The notes beneath the pieces are model-generated. The model was not told the DNA's origin, ran no database searches, and worked only from the letters and a program-made list of their open reading frames with translations. Positions 34,471-43,548 of a DNA stretch of 64,000 nucleotides are shown in pieces. The stretch covers positions 3,162,001 through 3,226,000 of the forward strand of contig OZ257140.1 in assembly GCA_965279165.1 (NCBI GenBank). Reading direction: 5' to 3'. Position numbers and translations under genes: made by a program. The DNA comes from JBAYIE01 sp965279165 (GTDB taxonomy: Bacteria; Bacteroidota; Bacteroidia; UKL13-3). Position 1 is the stretch's first letter. Each line of letters opens with the position of its first letter.

Positions 34471-35700
34471 GTTAAAATATCATCTATTAGAGAGTCGTTC
34501 CCAATCTTAAACCAAAAGGTAAATGGATTTCCTTTGGTGTACTTTGATAACGCCGCAACAACCCAAAAACCACGTTCAGTTATTGAGGCACTTCAGACGT
34601 ATTACACCACAGATAATGCCAATATTCATCGTGCTGCCCATACAATCGCTGCACGGGCAACGGAGCAGTTTGAAGAAACACGCCGAATTGCGGCGAGTTT
34701 TATTGGTGCGCGCGAAGCAGAAGAATGCATTTTTACCAAAGGAGTTACCGAAAGCATTAACCTGGTTGCCCAAAGTTGGGGACGAGCAAACCTAGAAATA
34801 GGAGATGAGGTTATTATATCGACCATGGAACACCATAGCAATATTGTTCCTTGGCAATTGATTTGTGAAGAACGTGGAGCGATATTAAAAGTACTCCCGA
34901 TTACGGACGCAGGGGAATTGGAGATGGACACCTATGCAAACTTACTAACTGCTAAAACCAAAATGGTTTCCTGTGTTTGGGTAAGTAATGCACTTGGAAC
35001 CATTAACCCAATCAAGGAAATGGTAGCTATGGCACACCAATTTGGTGCATTGTTTATGGTAGATGCGGCACAGGCAGGATCTCATTTACCGATAGATGTA
35101 CAAGATATGGATTGTGATTTTATGGCACTTTCATCGCATAAGTTATATGGGCCAACCGGTGTTGGAGTTTTGTATGGCAAACGACATTTGCTCGAAGCCA
35201 TGCCACCTTACCAGGGAGGAGGAGAAATGATCCGTGAAGTTAGTTTTACCAAAACAACCTATAATGATATTCCATACAAATTTGAAGCCGGCACTCCGAA
35301 TATTGCGGATGTGATTGCATTTAAATACGCTTTGCGGTTTGTAGAAGAAATAGGTAAAGACTGGATTGCCTCACATGAAAATGACTTGTTAAATCATTTT
35401 ATAAGTGGCATTAATGAACTTAATCGGATTAGTGATAATTCAATTCAGCTAATAGGCACCTCAGAAAACAAAATTTCGGTTCAATCTTTTAACCTTAAAA
35501 ATATGCATGCCTTTGATGCAGGTATGATGCTCGATGCAAAAGGGATTGCTGTTCGTACTGGACATCATTGCACGCAACCACTTATGCATAGGTTAGGGGT
35601 TGAAGGTACCATACGGGTTTCTTTTGCCATGTATAATACCAAAGAGGAAGTAGATTTTTTATTGCAATCGCTGCGTAAACTTTGTCGCTTACCATCATGA
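34459..35700 (+). CDS. sufS: Cysteine desulfurase SufS
   Basis: PLP enzyme that takes sulfur from cysteine for cluster assembly. About 410 residues. PLP lysine in SSHKLYGPTG, cofactor region TMEHHSNIVPWQ, and the active cysteine in RTGHHCTQPLMHR. The start is GTG, either 34459 or 34468; both lie inside the last unit of the repeat array, and no ATG precedes IRESFPIL, where the family normally begins. The ATGA overlap with sufE indicates coupling. Confidence 0.95.
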   Translation: MKSVVKISSIRESFPILNQKVNGFPLVYFDNAATTQKPRSVIEALQTYYTTDNANIHRAAHTIAARATEQFEETRRIAASFIGAREAEECIFTKGVTESINLVAQSWGRANLEIGDEVIISTMEHHSNIVPWQLICEERGAILKVLPITDAGELEMDTYANLLTAKTKMVSCVWVSNALGTINPIKEMVAMAHQFGALFMVDAAQAGSHLPIDVQDMDCDFMALSSHKLYGPTGVGVLYGKRHLLEAMPPYQGGGEMIREVSFTKTTYNDIPYKFEAGTPNIADVIAFKYALRFVEEIGKDWIASHENDLLNHFISGINELNRISDNSIQLIGTSENKISVQSFNLKNMHAFDAGMMLDAKGIAVRTGHHCTQPLMHRLGVEGTIRVSFAMYNTKEEVDFLLQSLRKLCRLPS

Positions 35701-36116
35701 GAACTACTTCTGAAATACAAGCGGAGATTACAGATAATTTTAGATTGTTTGAAGACGATATGGAAAGTCGTTTGTTCTATCTGATGGACCTTGGTAAAAA
35801 ATTACCAACCATGCCAGTCGAACATAAAACCGACGAATTTTTGGTGAAAGGTTGCCAGAGCAAAGTTTGGTTATACCCAATTATAACGGATGGTAAAATC
35901 TCTTTTGAGGCTGATAGCAATACCGAAATTACCAAAGGATTAGTTTATTTACTGGTGAGCATTTGGAACAATAGAGAGCCGGTAGAAATCCTTAACGACA
36001 AGTTAACTTTTATAGAAGATATTGGAATGAGTAGAATGATTGGTTCCCAAAGAAGCAATGGTTTTGCCAACATGATCAAACAAATGAAATTATATGCATC
36101 CGGTGCATCCAAATAG
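35697..36116 (+). CDS. sufE: Cysteine desulfuration protein SufE
   Basis: Takes persulfide sulfur from SufS and hands it to SufB. 140 residues from the ATG at 35697, which overlaps the sufS stop by 4 nt. The acceptor cysteine is C53 in FLVKGCQSKVWL. It ends with IGSQRSNGFANMIKQM, typical of the family. Confidence 0.95.
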   Translation: MRTTSEIQAEITDNFRLFEDDMESRLFYLMDLGKKLPTMPVEHKTDEFLVKGCQSKVWLYPIITDGKISFEADSNTEITKGLVYLLVSIWNNREPVEILNDKLTFIEDIGMSRMIGSQRSNGFANMIKQMKLYASGASK

Positions 36117-36132
36117 TAAGTGAATTAAAATT

Positions 36133-36477
36133 ATGGAAGAAAACGCTACACCAACCAAACCTTTGCGAACCTTTGTTGACGTTCAAAATGAAGCGATACA
36201 GGTTATTCAAACCGTTTTTGATCCGGAGATTCCGGTTAATATTTATGAACTTGGTTTGATCTATGAAGTAAATGTTTCCGTTGATTTAAATATAGAAATT
36301 GTAATGTCGTTGACTTCTCCTTTTTGTCCGGCTGCGCAAAGTATGCCCGAAGAAATAAAACAAAAACTATCCAATATCGAAGGCGTTAAAGAGGTGGAAG
36401 TACGTATTACCTTTGATCCGCCATGGACGCAAGATTTGATGAGTGAAGCCGCCAAACTTCAACTTGGTTTCATGTAA
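36133..36477 (+). CDS. sufT: SufT / MIP18-family Fe-S assembly protein
   Basis: DUF59-type protein used in maturation of iron-sulfur proteins. 114 residues. Marks: VFDPEIPVNIYELGLIYEV, TSPFCPAAQSMPEEI with the conserved cysteine, and VRITFDPPWTQDLMSE. Last gene of the suf operon. Its stop TAA begins the TAAATACGTAATTAC array. Confidence 0.93.
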   Translation: MEENATPTKPLRTFVDVQNEAIQVIQTVFDPEIPVNIYELGLIYEVNVSVDLNIEIVMSLTSPFCPAAQSMPEEIKQKLSNIEGVKEVEVRITFDPPWTQDLMSEAAKLQLGFM

Positions 36478-36517
36478 ATACGTAATTACAAAATTACGCA
36501 ATTACGTAATTACATTA
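36475..36517 (+). repeat. TACGTAATTACAAAATTACG array at the sufT stop
   Basis: Includes the sufT stop codon; words ATTACG/AATTAC repeated. It fills the whole gap to the convergent ccmB gene and leaves no obvious terminator. Confidence 0.65.
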
Positions 36518-36519
36518 AC

Positions 36520-37173
36520 CTAATTCTTCCAGAGAAAAGGAAACAACAAATATGCCATCGCAACAATCAGCATATTCAAACAAAATAAAACGAACAAATC
36601 TCCCCAAAGTAAGCTTACATCGATTCCATCCATTGCTTTTTTTGACGCCTTGATAAGCACAAGAAACAAAGGAACAATAACCGGAATGCTTAACACAGGC
36701 ATCAATAAATTGCTATTACCTGCCTTAGAGGCAATCGATGATAACAAGGTGAAAGTGCTTGCAAATCCGATACAACCAAGTAAAGTAGTTACCAGATACA
36801 TGGGCATATTTTGAACAATATTGCCCATCATTACACTATAAACCACCAAGCTTATGGTGGAGATAAGTATCATTAACAAAGCATTGTAAATTATTCGGGA
36901 AAGGATAATTACTTGAGGAGATGCAATGCCATAATAATACAAACTTCTTCCTTGCGATTCGGCGATAAAGCTTTTTGCAACTGCACTAATTGAAGTAAAC
37001 AATAGTATTACCCAAAATAAGGCATTCCATGTTGGTGGGTTTAAAATTCGTACCGAAAGAAAGATGATAAATACGGAAGCAATTACATGAAGCAAAATCC
37101 CACTGATAGCATAACGTTGACGCCATTCAATCAACAAATCCTTTTGAATTAAAACACGAATCTGTCGGATCAT
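36520..37173 (-). CDS. ccmB: Heme exporter membrane protein CcmB
   Basis: Integral membrane subunit of the CcmABCD system of cytochrome c maturation. 217 residues with six helices. RQIRVLIQKDLLIEWRQRY at the N-terminus and LLMPVLSIPVIVPLFLVLIKA near the end are typical. No ccmA or ccmC is adjacent. It overlaps the preceding NamZ gene by 4 nt, an odd partner. Confidence 0.88.
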   Translation of the reverse strand: MIRQIRVLIQKDLLIEWRQRYAISGILLHVIASVFIIFLSVRILNPPTWNALFWVILLFTSISAVAKSFIAESQGRSLYYYGIASPQVIILSRIIYNALLMILISTISLVVYSVMMGNIVQNMPMYLVTTLLGCIGFASTFTLLSSIASKAGNSNLLMPVLSIPVIVPLFLVLIKASKKAMDGIDVSLLWGDLFVLFCLNMLIVAMAYLLFPFLWKN

Positions 37174-38378
37174 TCTTCGTTTATGTTTAATGGCGTGAAG
37201 TCTTGATAAAGCAGGTAATTCAAGCGCTTGTTGCGAAATAATTTCAAGTCCTTTTTCCAGGATTGCCTGATTTCCAATTCTGTCATCCCTGACATGATTT
37301 GTTTACGAAGCAAATCGGTGCCGGCAAGTTTATCAAAGAAATCAGAAAAGAAAACTGCTTTACCGGTATCTTGGGCATACAATTCAACCAGCCAACTCAG
37401 GTAAATTCTGGGGTTCGAATGGAATACATTGGTTGCAAAATTACTTAACAGATGTCCTTTGCACAATTGATTGGCATAAGGTGGATTATCGGCAACCCCT
37501 TTAATTTTTTTAGGAGTAAATTTATAAGGACCTGAAAGATAAGAAGGCTTACCAATACATTCAAATGGGGTAGAAGTACCTCTTCCAACACTCACATTGG
37601 TGCCTTCAAACAAACATACACTTGGGTATAAATAGATGGCATTCATAGTGGGAAGATTTGGAGAAGGTTTAACCGGAAGTTGATATTTTAAATTATGGTT
37701 ATAGCCAATCATTTTAATAACTTGTAGGTTACAACGCAACGAGTCTTTTAACCAATATTCTCCGTTTATCATTCCGGCATATTCTCCAATAGTTAATCCA
37801 TGTACAATAGGTACAGGATGCATGCCAACAAACGATTTGAATTTAGTATCCAGAATCGGACCATCCACATAAAAACCATTTGGATTAGGTCGGTCGAGTA
37901 CAATCAGCAGTTTGTTATTTTCTGCACAAGCCTCCATTACATAATGCAATGTGGATATATACGTATAAAACCGAACACCAACATCCTGGATATCGAATAA
38001 AACTATATCTACATTTTGTAAGTCGGCAACAGTTGGTTTTTTGTGGTTACCATACAAGGAAATTACAGGCAACCCGGTTTTCTTATCTTTAGAATTGGAA
38101 ATTAACGCTCCGGCCTCATAATCTCCTCTGAATCCATGTTCAGGTGCAAAAATGCACGAAATTTGAACTTTTAGTTTTTTCAAGGAATCAACCAAATGGC
38201 TTTTTCGAAGGGTAGAGGTTTGGTTTACCACCAGGGCAACTCTTTTGTTTTTGATTAACGGAAGGTACTTATCGGTTTGTTCGGCACCGTTAATAATCTG
38301 AGCTTGCAATAAATTAGTTGCAAACAAAAAAGTGAAAAACAGGAAAGGCTTTATATATTCGAAAGGTTTACTAAACAT
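37170..38378 (-). CDS. DUF1343 / NamZ-type exo-beta-N-acetylmuramidase
   Basis: Exported glycoside hydrolase family that removes N-acetylmuramic acid from peptidoglycan fragments in characterised members. About 402 residues. Signal peptide MFSKPFEYIKPFLFFTFLFA with LQAQ at its end. Motifs: RVALVVNQTS, FAPEHGFRGDYEAGA, VLFDIQDVGVRFYTYISTLHY, and LDRPNPNGFYVDGP. I prefer the ATG at 38378 over a TTG at 38420, which would add a charged leader before the signal peptide. It is divergent from the next gene with only 5 bp between starts. Confidence 0.88.
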   Translation of the reverse strand: MFSKPFEYIKPFLFFTFLFATNLLQAQIINGAEQTDKYLPLIKNKRVALVVNQTSTLRKSHLVDSLKKLKVQISCIFAPEHGFRGDYEAGALISNSKDKKTGLPVISLYGNHKKPTVADLQNVDIVLFDIQDVGVRFYTYISTLHYVMEACAENNKLLIVLDRPNPNGFYVDGPILDTKFKSFVGMHPVPIVHGLTIGEYAGMINGEYWLKDSLRCNLQVIKMIGYNHNLKYQLPVKPSPNLPTMNAIYLYPSVCLFEGTNVSVGRGTSTPFECIGKPSYLSGPYKFTPKKIKGVADNPPYANQLCKGHLLSNFATNVFHSNPRIYLSWLVELYAQDTGKAVFFSDFFDKLAGTDLLRKQIMSGMTELEIRQSWKKDLKLFRNKRLNYLLYQDFTPLNINEE

Positions 38379-38383
38379 CAGTT

Positions 38384-39598
38384 TTGAATTTATCTTATCA
38401 TATTGCCAAACGACTTTCAACGGGTAAAAACTCCGGTACTGCTTTGCTGGTAGTTCGCATTGCTGTAATTGGTGTTGCCTGTAGTGTAGCTATTATGATA
38501 ATTTCAATGGCTATAATTAAAGGTTACCAACTTGAAATCCGTAACAAAATAACCGGTTTCAGTACGCATATACAAATTTCGAGGCTCGATTTAAATAATT
38601 CCTTCGAAACCAATCCAATTCCTTCGGATTCATTGATGGAAAAACAGATTGCCAACCAACCCGGTATTACCCATTTACAGCGATTTGCCATTAAACCGGG
38701 TATCATTAAAACCACAGATGAATTTGAAGGTGTCGTATTAAAAGGTGTGGACAATGGATATAATTGGAGTTTTTTAAATCAGTATATGAAGGAAGGAACA
38801 ACCCTTCAATTTGATGGTTTGGTATCTGATGAAATCGTTGTTTCTGAAAGTTTGGCCAAACGATTGCATTTAAAATTGCACGATAAAATTACCATGTATT
38901 TTGTGCAGGATCCACCAAGAGCCAGGCGATTTAAAATTAAAGGAATTTATAATACCGGTTTTGAAGATCTGGATAAATTATATGTGTTTGCCGATATCCG
39001 GCAGGTTCAAAAGTTGAACAACTGGTTTAACGGAGCCATAAGCGGGTATGAAATTACGGTAGAAGATGATAAGAAAACGGATGAATATAGTGCGGCATTA
39101 TTGCCACTCATTCCTTACAATTTAGAAATACGTACATCGTCACAGATGCATCCCGAATTATTTGATTGGCTAAACCTTTTGGATTTGAATGTTTGGGTAA
39201 TTATTTTGTTGATGGTGGTTGTAGCTTGCATTAACATGATAACGGCTTTGTTGATTCTGATAGTAGAAAGAACCAATATGATTGGAATCTTAAAAGCATT
39301 GGGATTAAAAAACAGGAATATCCGTTCGCTTTTCCTGTATATGGCTTCCTACCTAATAGTGCTTGGACTAATTTTCGGAAACCTAATCGGATTGGGCTTA
39401 TGTTATTCGCAAAAATTATTCGGTTGGTTAAGCCTATCACCGGAGGCATATTTTATTGATAAAGTGCCTATTCAATTAATTGGTTCCGATATTTTGATGA
39501 TTAACGCAGGAAGCTTTTTGGTTTGTTACTTGATTTTATTGATTCCGGCACGTTATGTGAGCCGGATATCACCGTCCAAAGCAATTCGATTCGAGTAA
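38384..39598 (+). CDS. ABC transporter permease of the LolC/E-FtsX type
   Basis: 404 residues. One N-terminal helix (about residues 22-45), a large periplasmic MacB-like domain with KGVDNGYNW and GIYNTGFEDLDKLYVFADI, and three C-terminal helices including NMITALLILIVERTNMIGILKALG. It resembles the permease that extracts lipoproteins for the Lol pathway. Its ATPase is not adjacent. The start is TTG at 38384; MNLSYHIAKRL fits the family start and no ATG is nearby. Confidence 0.85.
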   Translation: MNLSYHIAKRLSTGKNSGTALLVVRIAVIGVACSVAIMIISMAIIKGYQLEIRNKITGFSTHIQISRLDLNNSFETNPIPSDSLMEKQIANQPGITHLQRFAIKPGIIKTTDEFEGVVLKGVDNGYNWSFLNQYMKEGTTLQFDGLVSDEIVVSESLAKRLHLKLHDKITMYFVQDPPRARRFKIKGIYNTGFEDLDKLYVFADIRQVQKLNNWFNGAISGYEITVEDDKKTDEYSAALLPLIPYNLEIRTSSQMHPELFDWLNLLDLNVWVIILLMVVVACINMITALLILIVERTNMIGILKALGLKNRNIRSLFLYMASYLIVLGLIFGNLIGLGLCYSQKLFGWLSLSPEAYFIDKVPIQLIGSDILMINAGSFLVCYLILLIPARYVSRISPSKAIRFE

Positions 39599-39599
39599 A

Positions 39600-40184
39600 T
39601 TATTGGCTTTTAAAGAGGGTATGTAATTTTAACACCTGTGGTATTAACATTTCGGATTCGTCGTTTTTGATTTCAAAATCTGATCTTGCTAATTTCTCAG
39701 TTTGCGACAATTGATTTTGCATTCTTGATATCACAGCCTCTTTTGTTATTCCATCACGCAGCATGGTTCTTTCAATGCGCATCGGATCAGGTGCAGTTAC
39801 TACTATTACTTTATCCAATGTTTTGAAACTATCGCTTTCAAACATTAGTGCTGCTTCTTTCAGTATATAAGTACTTTTTTGTTCTAAGCACCAGTGATCG
39901 AAATCTTTGAAAACAGCAGGGTGGACCAAAGCATTGAGTTTAGCAAGTAAATCCTTTTGGTTAAAAACTTGTGATGCGATAAAAGCACGGTTCAATTCAC
40001 CATTATTATCGTATGCTTCCTTTCCAAAAAGCAAAACAATTTCATGCACCAAACTTTTGTCCGATTGCATTAATTCCTTTGCCCTTTGGTCGGCATTGTA
40101 AACAGGCACACCCAAGGCTGCAAATATTGCCGCCACGGTACTTTTACCGCTTCCAATACTACCGGTGATGCCTATTTTTAACAA
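39600..40184 (-). CDS. coaE: Dephospho-CoA kinase
   Basis: Last step of coenzyme A synthesis: phosphorylates the 3' hydroxyl of dephospho-CoA. 194 residues. P-loop GSIGSGKSTVA, then NADQRAKELM, VHPAVFKDF and the lid region. The start is TTG at 40184, just after a CTCAACACC-type array; no ATG is available before IGITGSIGSGK. Confidence 0.94.
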   Translation of the reverse strand: MLKIGITGSIGSGKSTVAAIFAALGVPVYNADQRAKELMQSDKSLVHEIVLLFGKEAYDNNGELNRAFIASQVFNQKDLLAKLNALVHPAVFKDFDHWCLEQKSTYILKEAALMFESDSFKTLDKVIVVTAPDPMRIERTMLRDGITKEAVISRMQNQLSQTEKLARSDFEIKNDESEMLIPQVLKLHTLFKSQ

Positions 40185-40187
40185 GGT

Positions 40188-40250
40188 GTCTTTGGTGTTG
40201 AAGTGTTGAGGTGTTAAAGTGTTGAGGTGTTGAAGTGTTGAGGTGTTGAA
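40188..40250 (-). repeat. GTGTTGAGGTGTTGAAGTG array upstream of coaE
   Basis: Words GGTGTTGAAGTGTTGAGGTG; inverse of the CTCAACACC family at 29690 and 63277. It reaches to within a few bases of the coaE TTG start. Confidence 0.7.
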
Positions 40251-40297
40251 AAACGACTTATTTTGAATCTTCCGGTCTACAAAATCACCTCAATTCA

Positions 40298-40340
40298 TCC
40301 CCGCATGTAAAAACTACGTCGTGCCTCCTTGTTTTTATCG
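40298..40340 (+). repeat. 43-bp hairpin repeat, copy 1
   Basis: Identical over 43 bp to 47930-47972. The arms TAAAAAC / GTTTTTA close a 16-nt loop TACGTCGTGCCTCCTT; outer bases CCCCGC/GCGAGG extend the stem. The loop includes CCTCCTT, identical to the anti-SD core; the other strand has AAGGAGG. Confidence 0.75.
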
Positions 40341-40354
40341 CGAGGTATTTACAA

Positions 40355-40422
40355 CATTCATAACTCATAACTCATAACTCATAACTCATAACTTATATCT
40401 TATAACTCATAACTCATAACTA
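40355..40422 (-). repeat. TTATGAGTTATGAG array after yajC
   Basis: Seen on the minus strand it starts from the yajC stop as TAGTTATGAGTTATGAG and continues with ATAAG variants. Seven-base words; no gene. Confidence 0.7.
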
Positions 40423-40758
40423 CTTCTTGCTTTCCTCTTTCTTCGGCGCATTTATCGCCTTCGTTGCTTCCATCGAAATCGATGAGCGGTCGATTTTCAA
40501 CTTCGTTCCTTCGCTTTCCATGATTAAAGTAAAATCGCCTAATTCAACAATCCGTCCGTGGATACCACCAATGGTTACAATCTTATCTCCTTTTGCTATT
40601 GCTTCTCTGAATTTTTTCTGGTCCTTGCTTTTTTTCATTTGCGGATAGATCATGAAAAAATAAAATACCACCATAATTAGTATTAGTGGAAGAAAAGACA
40701 TTGCTCCACCGCTTCCTGCGCCGGATCCCATCATAAGAAAAATGTTTAGTTGTGTCAT
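40420..40758 (-). CDS. yajC: Preprotein translocase subunit YajC
   Basis: Small inner-membrane partner of SecDF. 112 residues; one transmembrane helix (FLPLILIMVVFYFFMIYPQM), then the conserved KEA/GDKIVTIGGIHGRI stretch and a lysine-rich tail. Flanked on both sides by short-word repeats. Confidence 0.93.
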   Translation of the reverse strand: MTQLNIFLMMGSGAGSGGAMSFLPLILIMVVFYFFMIYPQMKKSKDQKKFREAIAKGDKIVTIGGIHGRIVELGDFTLIMESEGTKLKIDRSSISMEATKAINAPKKEESKK

Positions 40759-40762
40759 GTTA

Positions 40763-40877
40763 TTGTTTGTTGTTAGTGATTAGTCATTGGTCATTAGTCA
40801 TTGGTCAATTGTCATTGGTCAATAGTTATTAGTCATTGGTTATTAAACATTGGTCAATTGTCATTGGTTAATTATTA
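40763..40877 (-). repeat. GACCAATGACTAATAACC array between yajC and DUF1573 gene
   Basis: On the minus strand it begins at the DUF1573 stop codon (AATGAATAATAATTAACC) and runs as AATGACAATTGACC / AATGACTAATAACC words to the yajC start. Same family as at 4176, 7163 and 49657. Confidence 0.7.
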
Positions 40878-41375
40878 TTCATTTAGCATTTTGAGCTGGT
40901 CTTCCGGTTTTGGGATAACCATACCGGTAATGTATAAAACGGTTTCTGACGGGTTGGTATTGGAACTTACCGTTAAGGATTTCTCAAATTTATCGAGTCG
41001 TTTATCGCTATCAAAAATAACTTTAATAAATCCGGATTCGCCCGGATTAATTGGCTCTTTGGAATATTGTGGCACGGTACAACCGCATGATGCTGCTACA
41101 TTGGATAATAACAATTGTTGGGTACCGGTATTGGTAAATTTGAATGAATACTCAGCCTTTTCACCCTGGGTAATTTTACCAAAATCGTGTACCGTTTTTG
41201 TAAAACTAATCATGGCCATTCCTTCCTTCTCTAAATTACTGCTATCGGCCGTTTGACTCATATGAATCGCGTCGGTAGAAGCTTTGCCGGTTTTGTTCTC
41301 GTTGCAGGATACCATTGCAACAAACAGAATTGTGGTGGTTATTAGGTATATCTTTTGCATCATATTATTATTCAA
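40875..41375 (-). CDS. DUF1573 lipoprotein
   Basis: 166 residues. Lipoprotein signal ending FVAMVSC, then a linker and the DUF1573 immunoglobulin-like domain: FTKTVHDFGKITQGEKAEYSF, FTNTGTQQLLLSNVAASCGCTVP, and FDSDKRLDKFEKSLTVSSNT. Common in Bacteroidota; function unknown. It overlaps the nusB 3' end by 8 bp, so it is part of nusB-DUF1573-yajC. Confidence 0.9.
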   Translation of the reverse strand: MNNNMMQKIYLITTTILFVAMVSCNENKTGKASTDAIHMSQTADSSNLEKEGMAMISFTKTVHDFGKITQGEKAEYSFKFTNTGTQQLLLSNVAASCGCTVPQYSKEPINPGESGFIKVIFDSDKRLDKFEKSLTVSSNTNPSETVLYITGMVIPKPEDQLKMLNE

Positions 41376-42309
41376 CCAATCCTCTTCCCAATTTATTTAT
41401 TTTCTTTTGATTTCGTAAATCAATTTGAATCTTATCCAGAATACCATTGATAAAACTATGGCTGTTTGGTGTACTGTAAAGTTTGGCAAGTTCGAGGTAT
41501 TCGTTGATGCTTACTTTAACCGGAATATAGGGGAAATATAAAATTTCACATAAAGCAAGCTTCATCATGAGCATATCGGCAACAGCAATTCTTTCGGGTT
41601 CCCAGTTTTGGGTTTTGTTTCCAATTAATTCGGTGAGTTCCTCATCCTTATCAATACTCAAACGAAACAAATTATTCATGAATTCAATGTCTTCCCCATC
41701 TTTTTCCAGTTTAAATACAAATTCATCTTTCGAAACAGGTTTAAGTTGGTCGATTGATTTTAATACCAAACCCGAAACTACAGCCTGGTCGTCTTCCCAA
41801 TTGATAAAAATTTCTTCCAAATACGAATTAAGCATATCGGATTCGCCGATTAATATCTGCATCAGTTCATTTAAAACCTTGCGGTTGTCTACAAAACTCG
41901 CTTGCTCATTGTGTACATAAGAATCAAAAAACGAATTGGTGCTTATTTCCTGCCAAACCGACTTTAAAAATTCATCCTTATTGCCCCAATCCAATTTATA
42001 TTCTTTGGTTTCATCGGTTAGGAATTCACAATGTACAAGTTTAGCTATGGCTGTGTTTTCCGATAATAAACGCAATGTGTTGGTAGCACTGTCTTTCGGG
42101 AAAAACTTGGTTTGCTCCAATTCAAGTTGTCTGCAGGCAAATTCATGTAACGATACCGGTAACGATAACAGATAAATATACAGCTCGTAAGCCTTCTCGA
42201 TACTTTTCACAAGATTTCTTTCGTGTGCTTTATATATGGCACTTTTGTCTTTGCTAAAAGCATAAAGTTGTTGGAAAACTTTTATTCTCAGAAATCTCCT
42301 GTTAAACAT
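41368..42309 (-). CDS. nusB: Transcription antitermination protein NusB, long form
   Basis: RNA-binding factor for rRNA antitermination. 313 residues, the long form usual in this phylum: an extra helical N-terminal half (starts RRFLRIKVFQQLYAF) and the NusB domain at about 180-300, with WEPERIAVADMLMMKLALCEIL and IPVKVSINEYLELAKLYS. Confidence 0.93.
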   Translation of the reverse strand: MFNRRFLRIKVFQQLYAFSKDKSAIYKAHERNLVKSIEKAYELYIYLLSLPVSLHEFACRQLELEQTKFFPKDSATNTLRLLSENTAIAKLVHCEFLTDETKEYKLDWGNKDEFLKSVWQEISTNSFFDSYVHNEQASFVDNRKVLNELMQILIGESDMLNSYLEEIFINWEDDQAVVSGLVLKSIDQLKPVSKDEFVFKLEKDGEDIEFMNNLFRLSIDKDEELTELIGNKTQNWEPERIAVADMLMMKLALCEILYFPYIPVKVSINEYLELAKLYSTPNSHSFINGILDKIQIDLRNQKKINKLGRGLVE

Positions 42310-42367
42310 GTATCAGAACGGTTAAATAAAAGCGGAAGATAAATAGGATTTCCGCTGTGCAATAATT

Positions 42368-43468
42368 TTAATAAGTAGAATTAACTTTTAGTATGTCGTT
42401 GATACGTTTTTGAGCCATATTCATAGCCGCTTGCTGGGTATGTGTTTTGGTTGCTGCTGCGTTTTTGTATATTTCCAGTGTAACATCATAGATATGCTGG
42501 GTCTTTAAAAAAGCAGTTTCGCGGTTATACCCGATATGTTCCTGGTAAACGTTGATTAAACCACCCGCATTAATTAAAAAATCTGGTGCATACGCAATTC
42601 CTTTTTCAACCAACATCGGACCATGGATATTTTCATCCGCCAATTGGTTGTTAGCTGCACCGGCAATAACTTTACATTTTAATTTATTGATGTTTTCGGT
42701 GTTAAGAATCGCACCTAATGCACAAGGAGCGAAAATATCTACATCCTGTCCGTATATTTCATCTCCAACAACAACGGTTGCGCCTAATTCTTTGGCATAA
42801 TGGGTTAGAACCGATTCGTTGATATCGCTAATAAATAATTTAGCACCTTCTTTATGCAGGTGTTCTAATAAATGACCTCCAACTTTACCAATACCTTGAA
42901 TGGCAATTTTTTTACCGGAGAGGCTATCGTTACCCCAAACATGTTTTGCAGAGGCTTTCATACCCATATAGGTTCCGTATGCAGTAACCGGACTAGGATC
43001 GCCACCTCCGCCCATGCTTTCCGGTAAACCAACCACATGATCGGTTTCCATGTGTACGTATTCCATGTCTTTGGTGGTGGTATTTACATCTTCCGCAGTA
43101 ATATATTTTCCATTCAGGTTCTCTACAAATCGACCGAATTTACGCATAAGCGCTTCTGTCTTAATAACAGAAGCATCTCCGATAATTACGGCTTTAGCGC
43201 CTCCCAGATTTAATCCGGAAATAGCAGCTTTATAAGTCATTCCTCTCGAAAGGCGAAGCACGTCATTCAATGCATCAGCATCGGAAGCATAGTTCCATAC
43301 ACGGGTTCCTCCGAGTCCTGGACCCAAAACTGTATTATGAATAGCGATAATGGCTTTTAATCCGGTGTGGTTGTCTTGGCAGAACACAACTTGTTCGTGA
43401 TCGTACGTTGTAATTTGAGCAAAAAGACCATCTGGTTGATTTTGAGAAGTTCCCTGTGATGTTGACAT
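42368..43468 (-). CDS. Leucine/valine/phenylalanine-type dehydrogenase
   Basis: NAD-dependent oxidative deamination of branched-chain amino acids. 366 residues. Marks: LGPGLGGTRVWNY, the catalytic lysine region MTYKAAISGLNLGGAKAVI, the nucleotide loop GIGKVGGHLLEHL, and PCALGAILN. It is most like leucine dehydrogenase. It has its own promoter at 43506-43513. Confidence 0.92.
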   Translation of the reverse strand: MSTSQGTSQNQPDGLFAQITTYDHEQVVFCQDNHTGLKAIIAIHNTVLGPGLGGTRVWNYASDADALNDVLRLSRGMTYKAAISGLNLGGAKAVIIGDASVIKTEALMRKFGRFVENLNGKYITAEDVNTTTKDMEYVHMETDHVVGLPESMGGGGDPSPVTAYGTYMGMKASAKHVWGNDSLSGKKIAIQGIGKVGGHLLEHLHKEGAKLFISDINESVLTHYAKELGATVVVGDEIYGQDVDIFAPCALGAILNTENINKLKCKVIAGAANNQLADENIHGPMLVEKGIAYAPDFLINAGGLINVYQEHIGYNRETAFLKTQHIYDVTLEIYKNAAATKTHTQQAAMNMAQKRINDILKVNSTY

Positions 43469-43505
43469 AGTAATTTCGTTAAATTCAGGTTAATAATTTA
43501 GTTTG

Positions 43506-43513
43506 CAAAAGTA
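43506..43513 (-). promoter_or_regulatory. -7 element upstream of the leucine dehydrogenase gene
   Basis: TACTTTTG on the minus strand, an exact TAnnTTTG, 38 bp before the start codon; a weak TTTA is about 23 nt further upstream. Confidence 0.5.
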
Positions 43514-43548
43514 TGTCAATTTTCCTGATTTCATAATTAAAGCATAAG

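Noticed and set aside
40801..41256. Plus-strand open frame opposite the DUF1573 gene
   Set aside because: Starts in a short-word repeat and is the shadow of a clear lipoprotein gene on the other strand.
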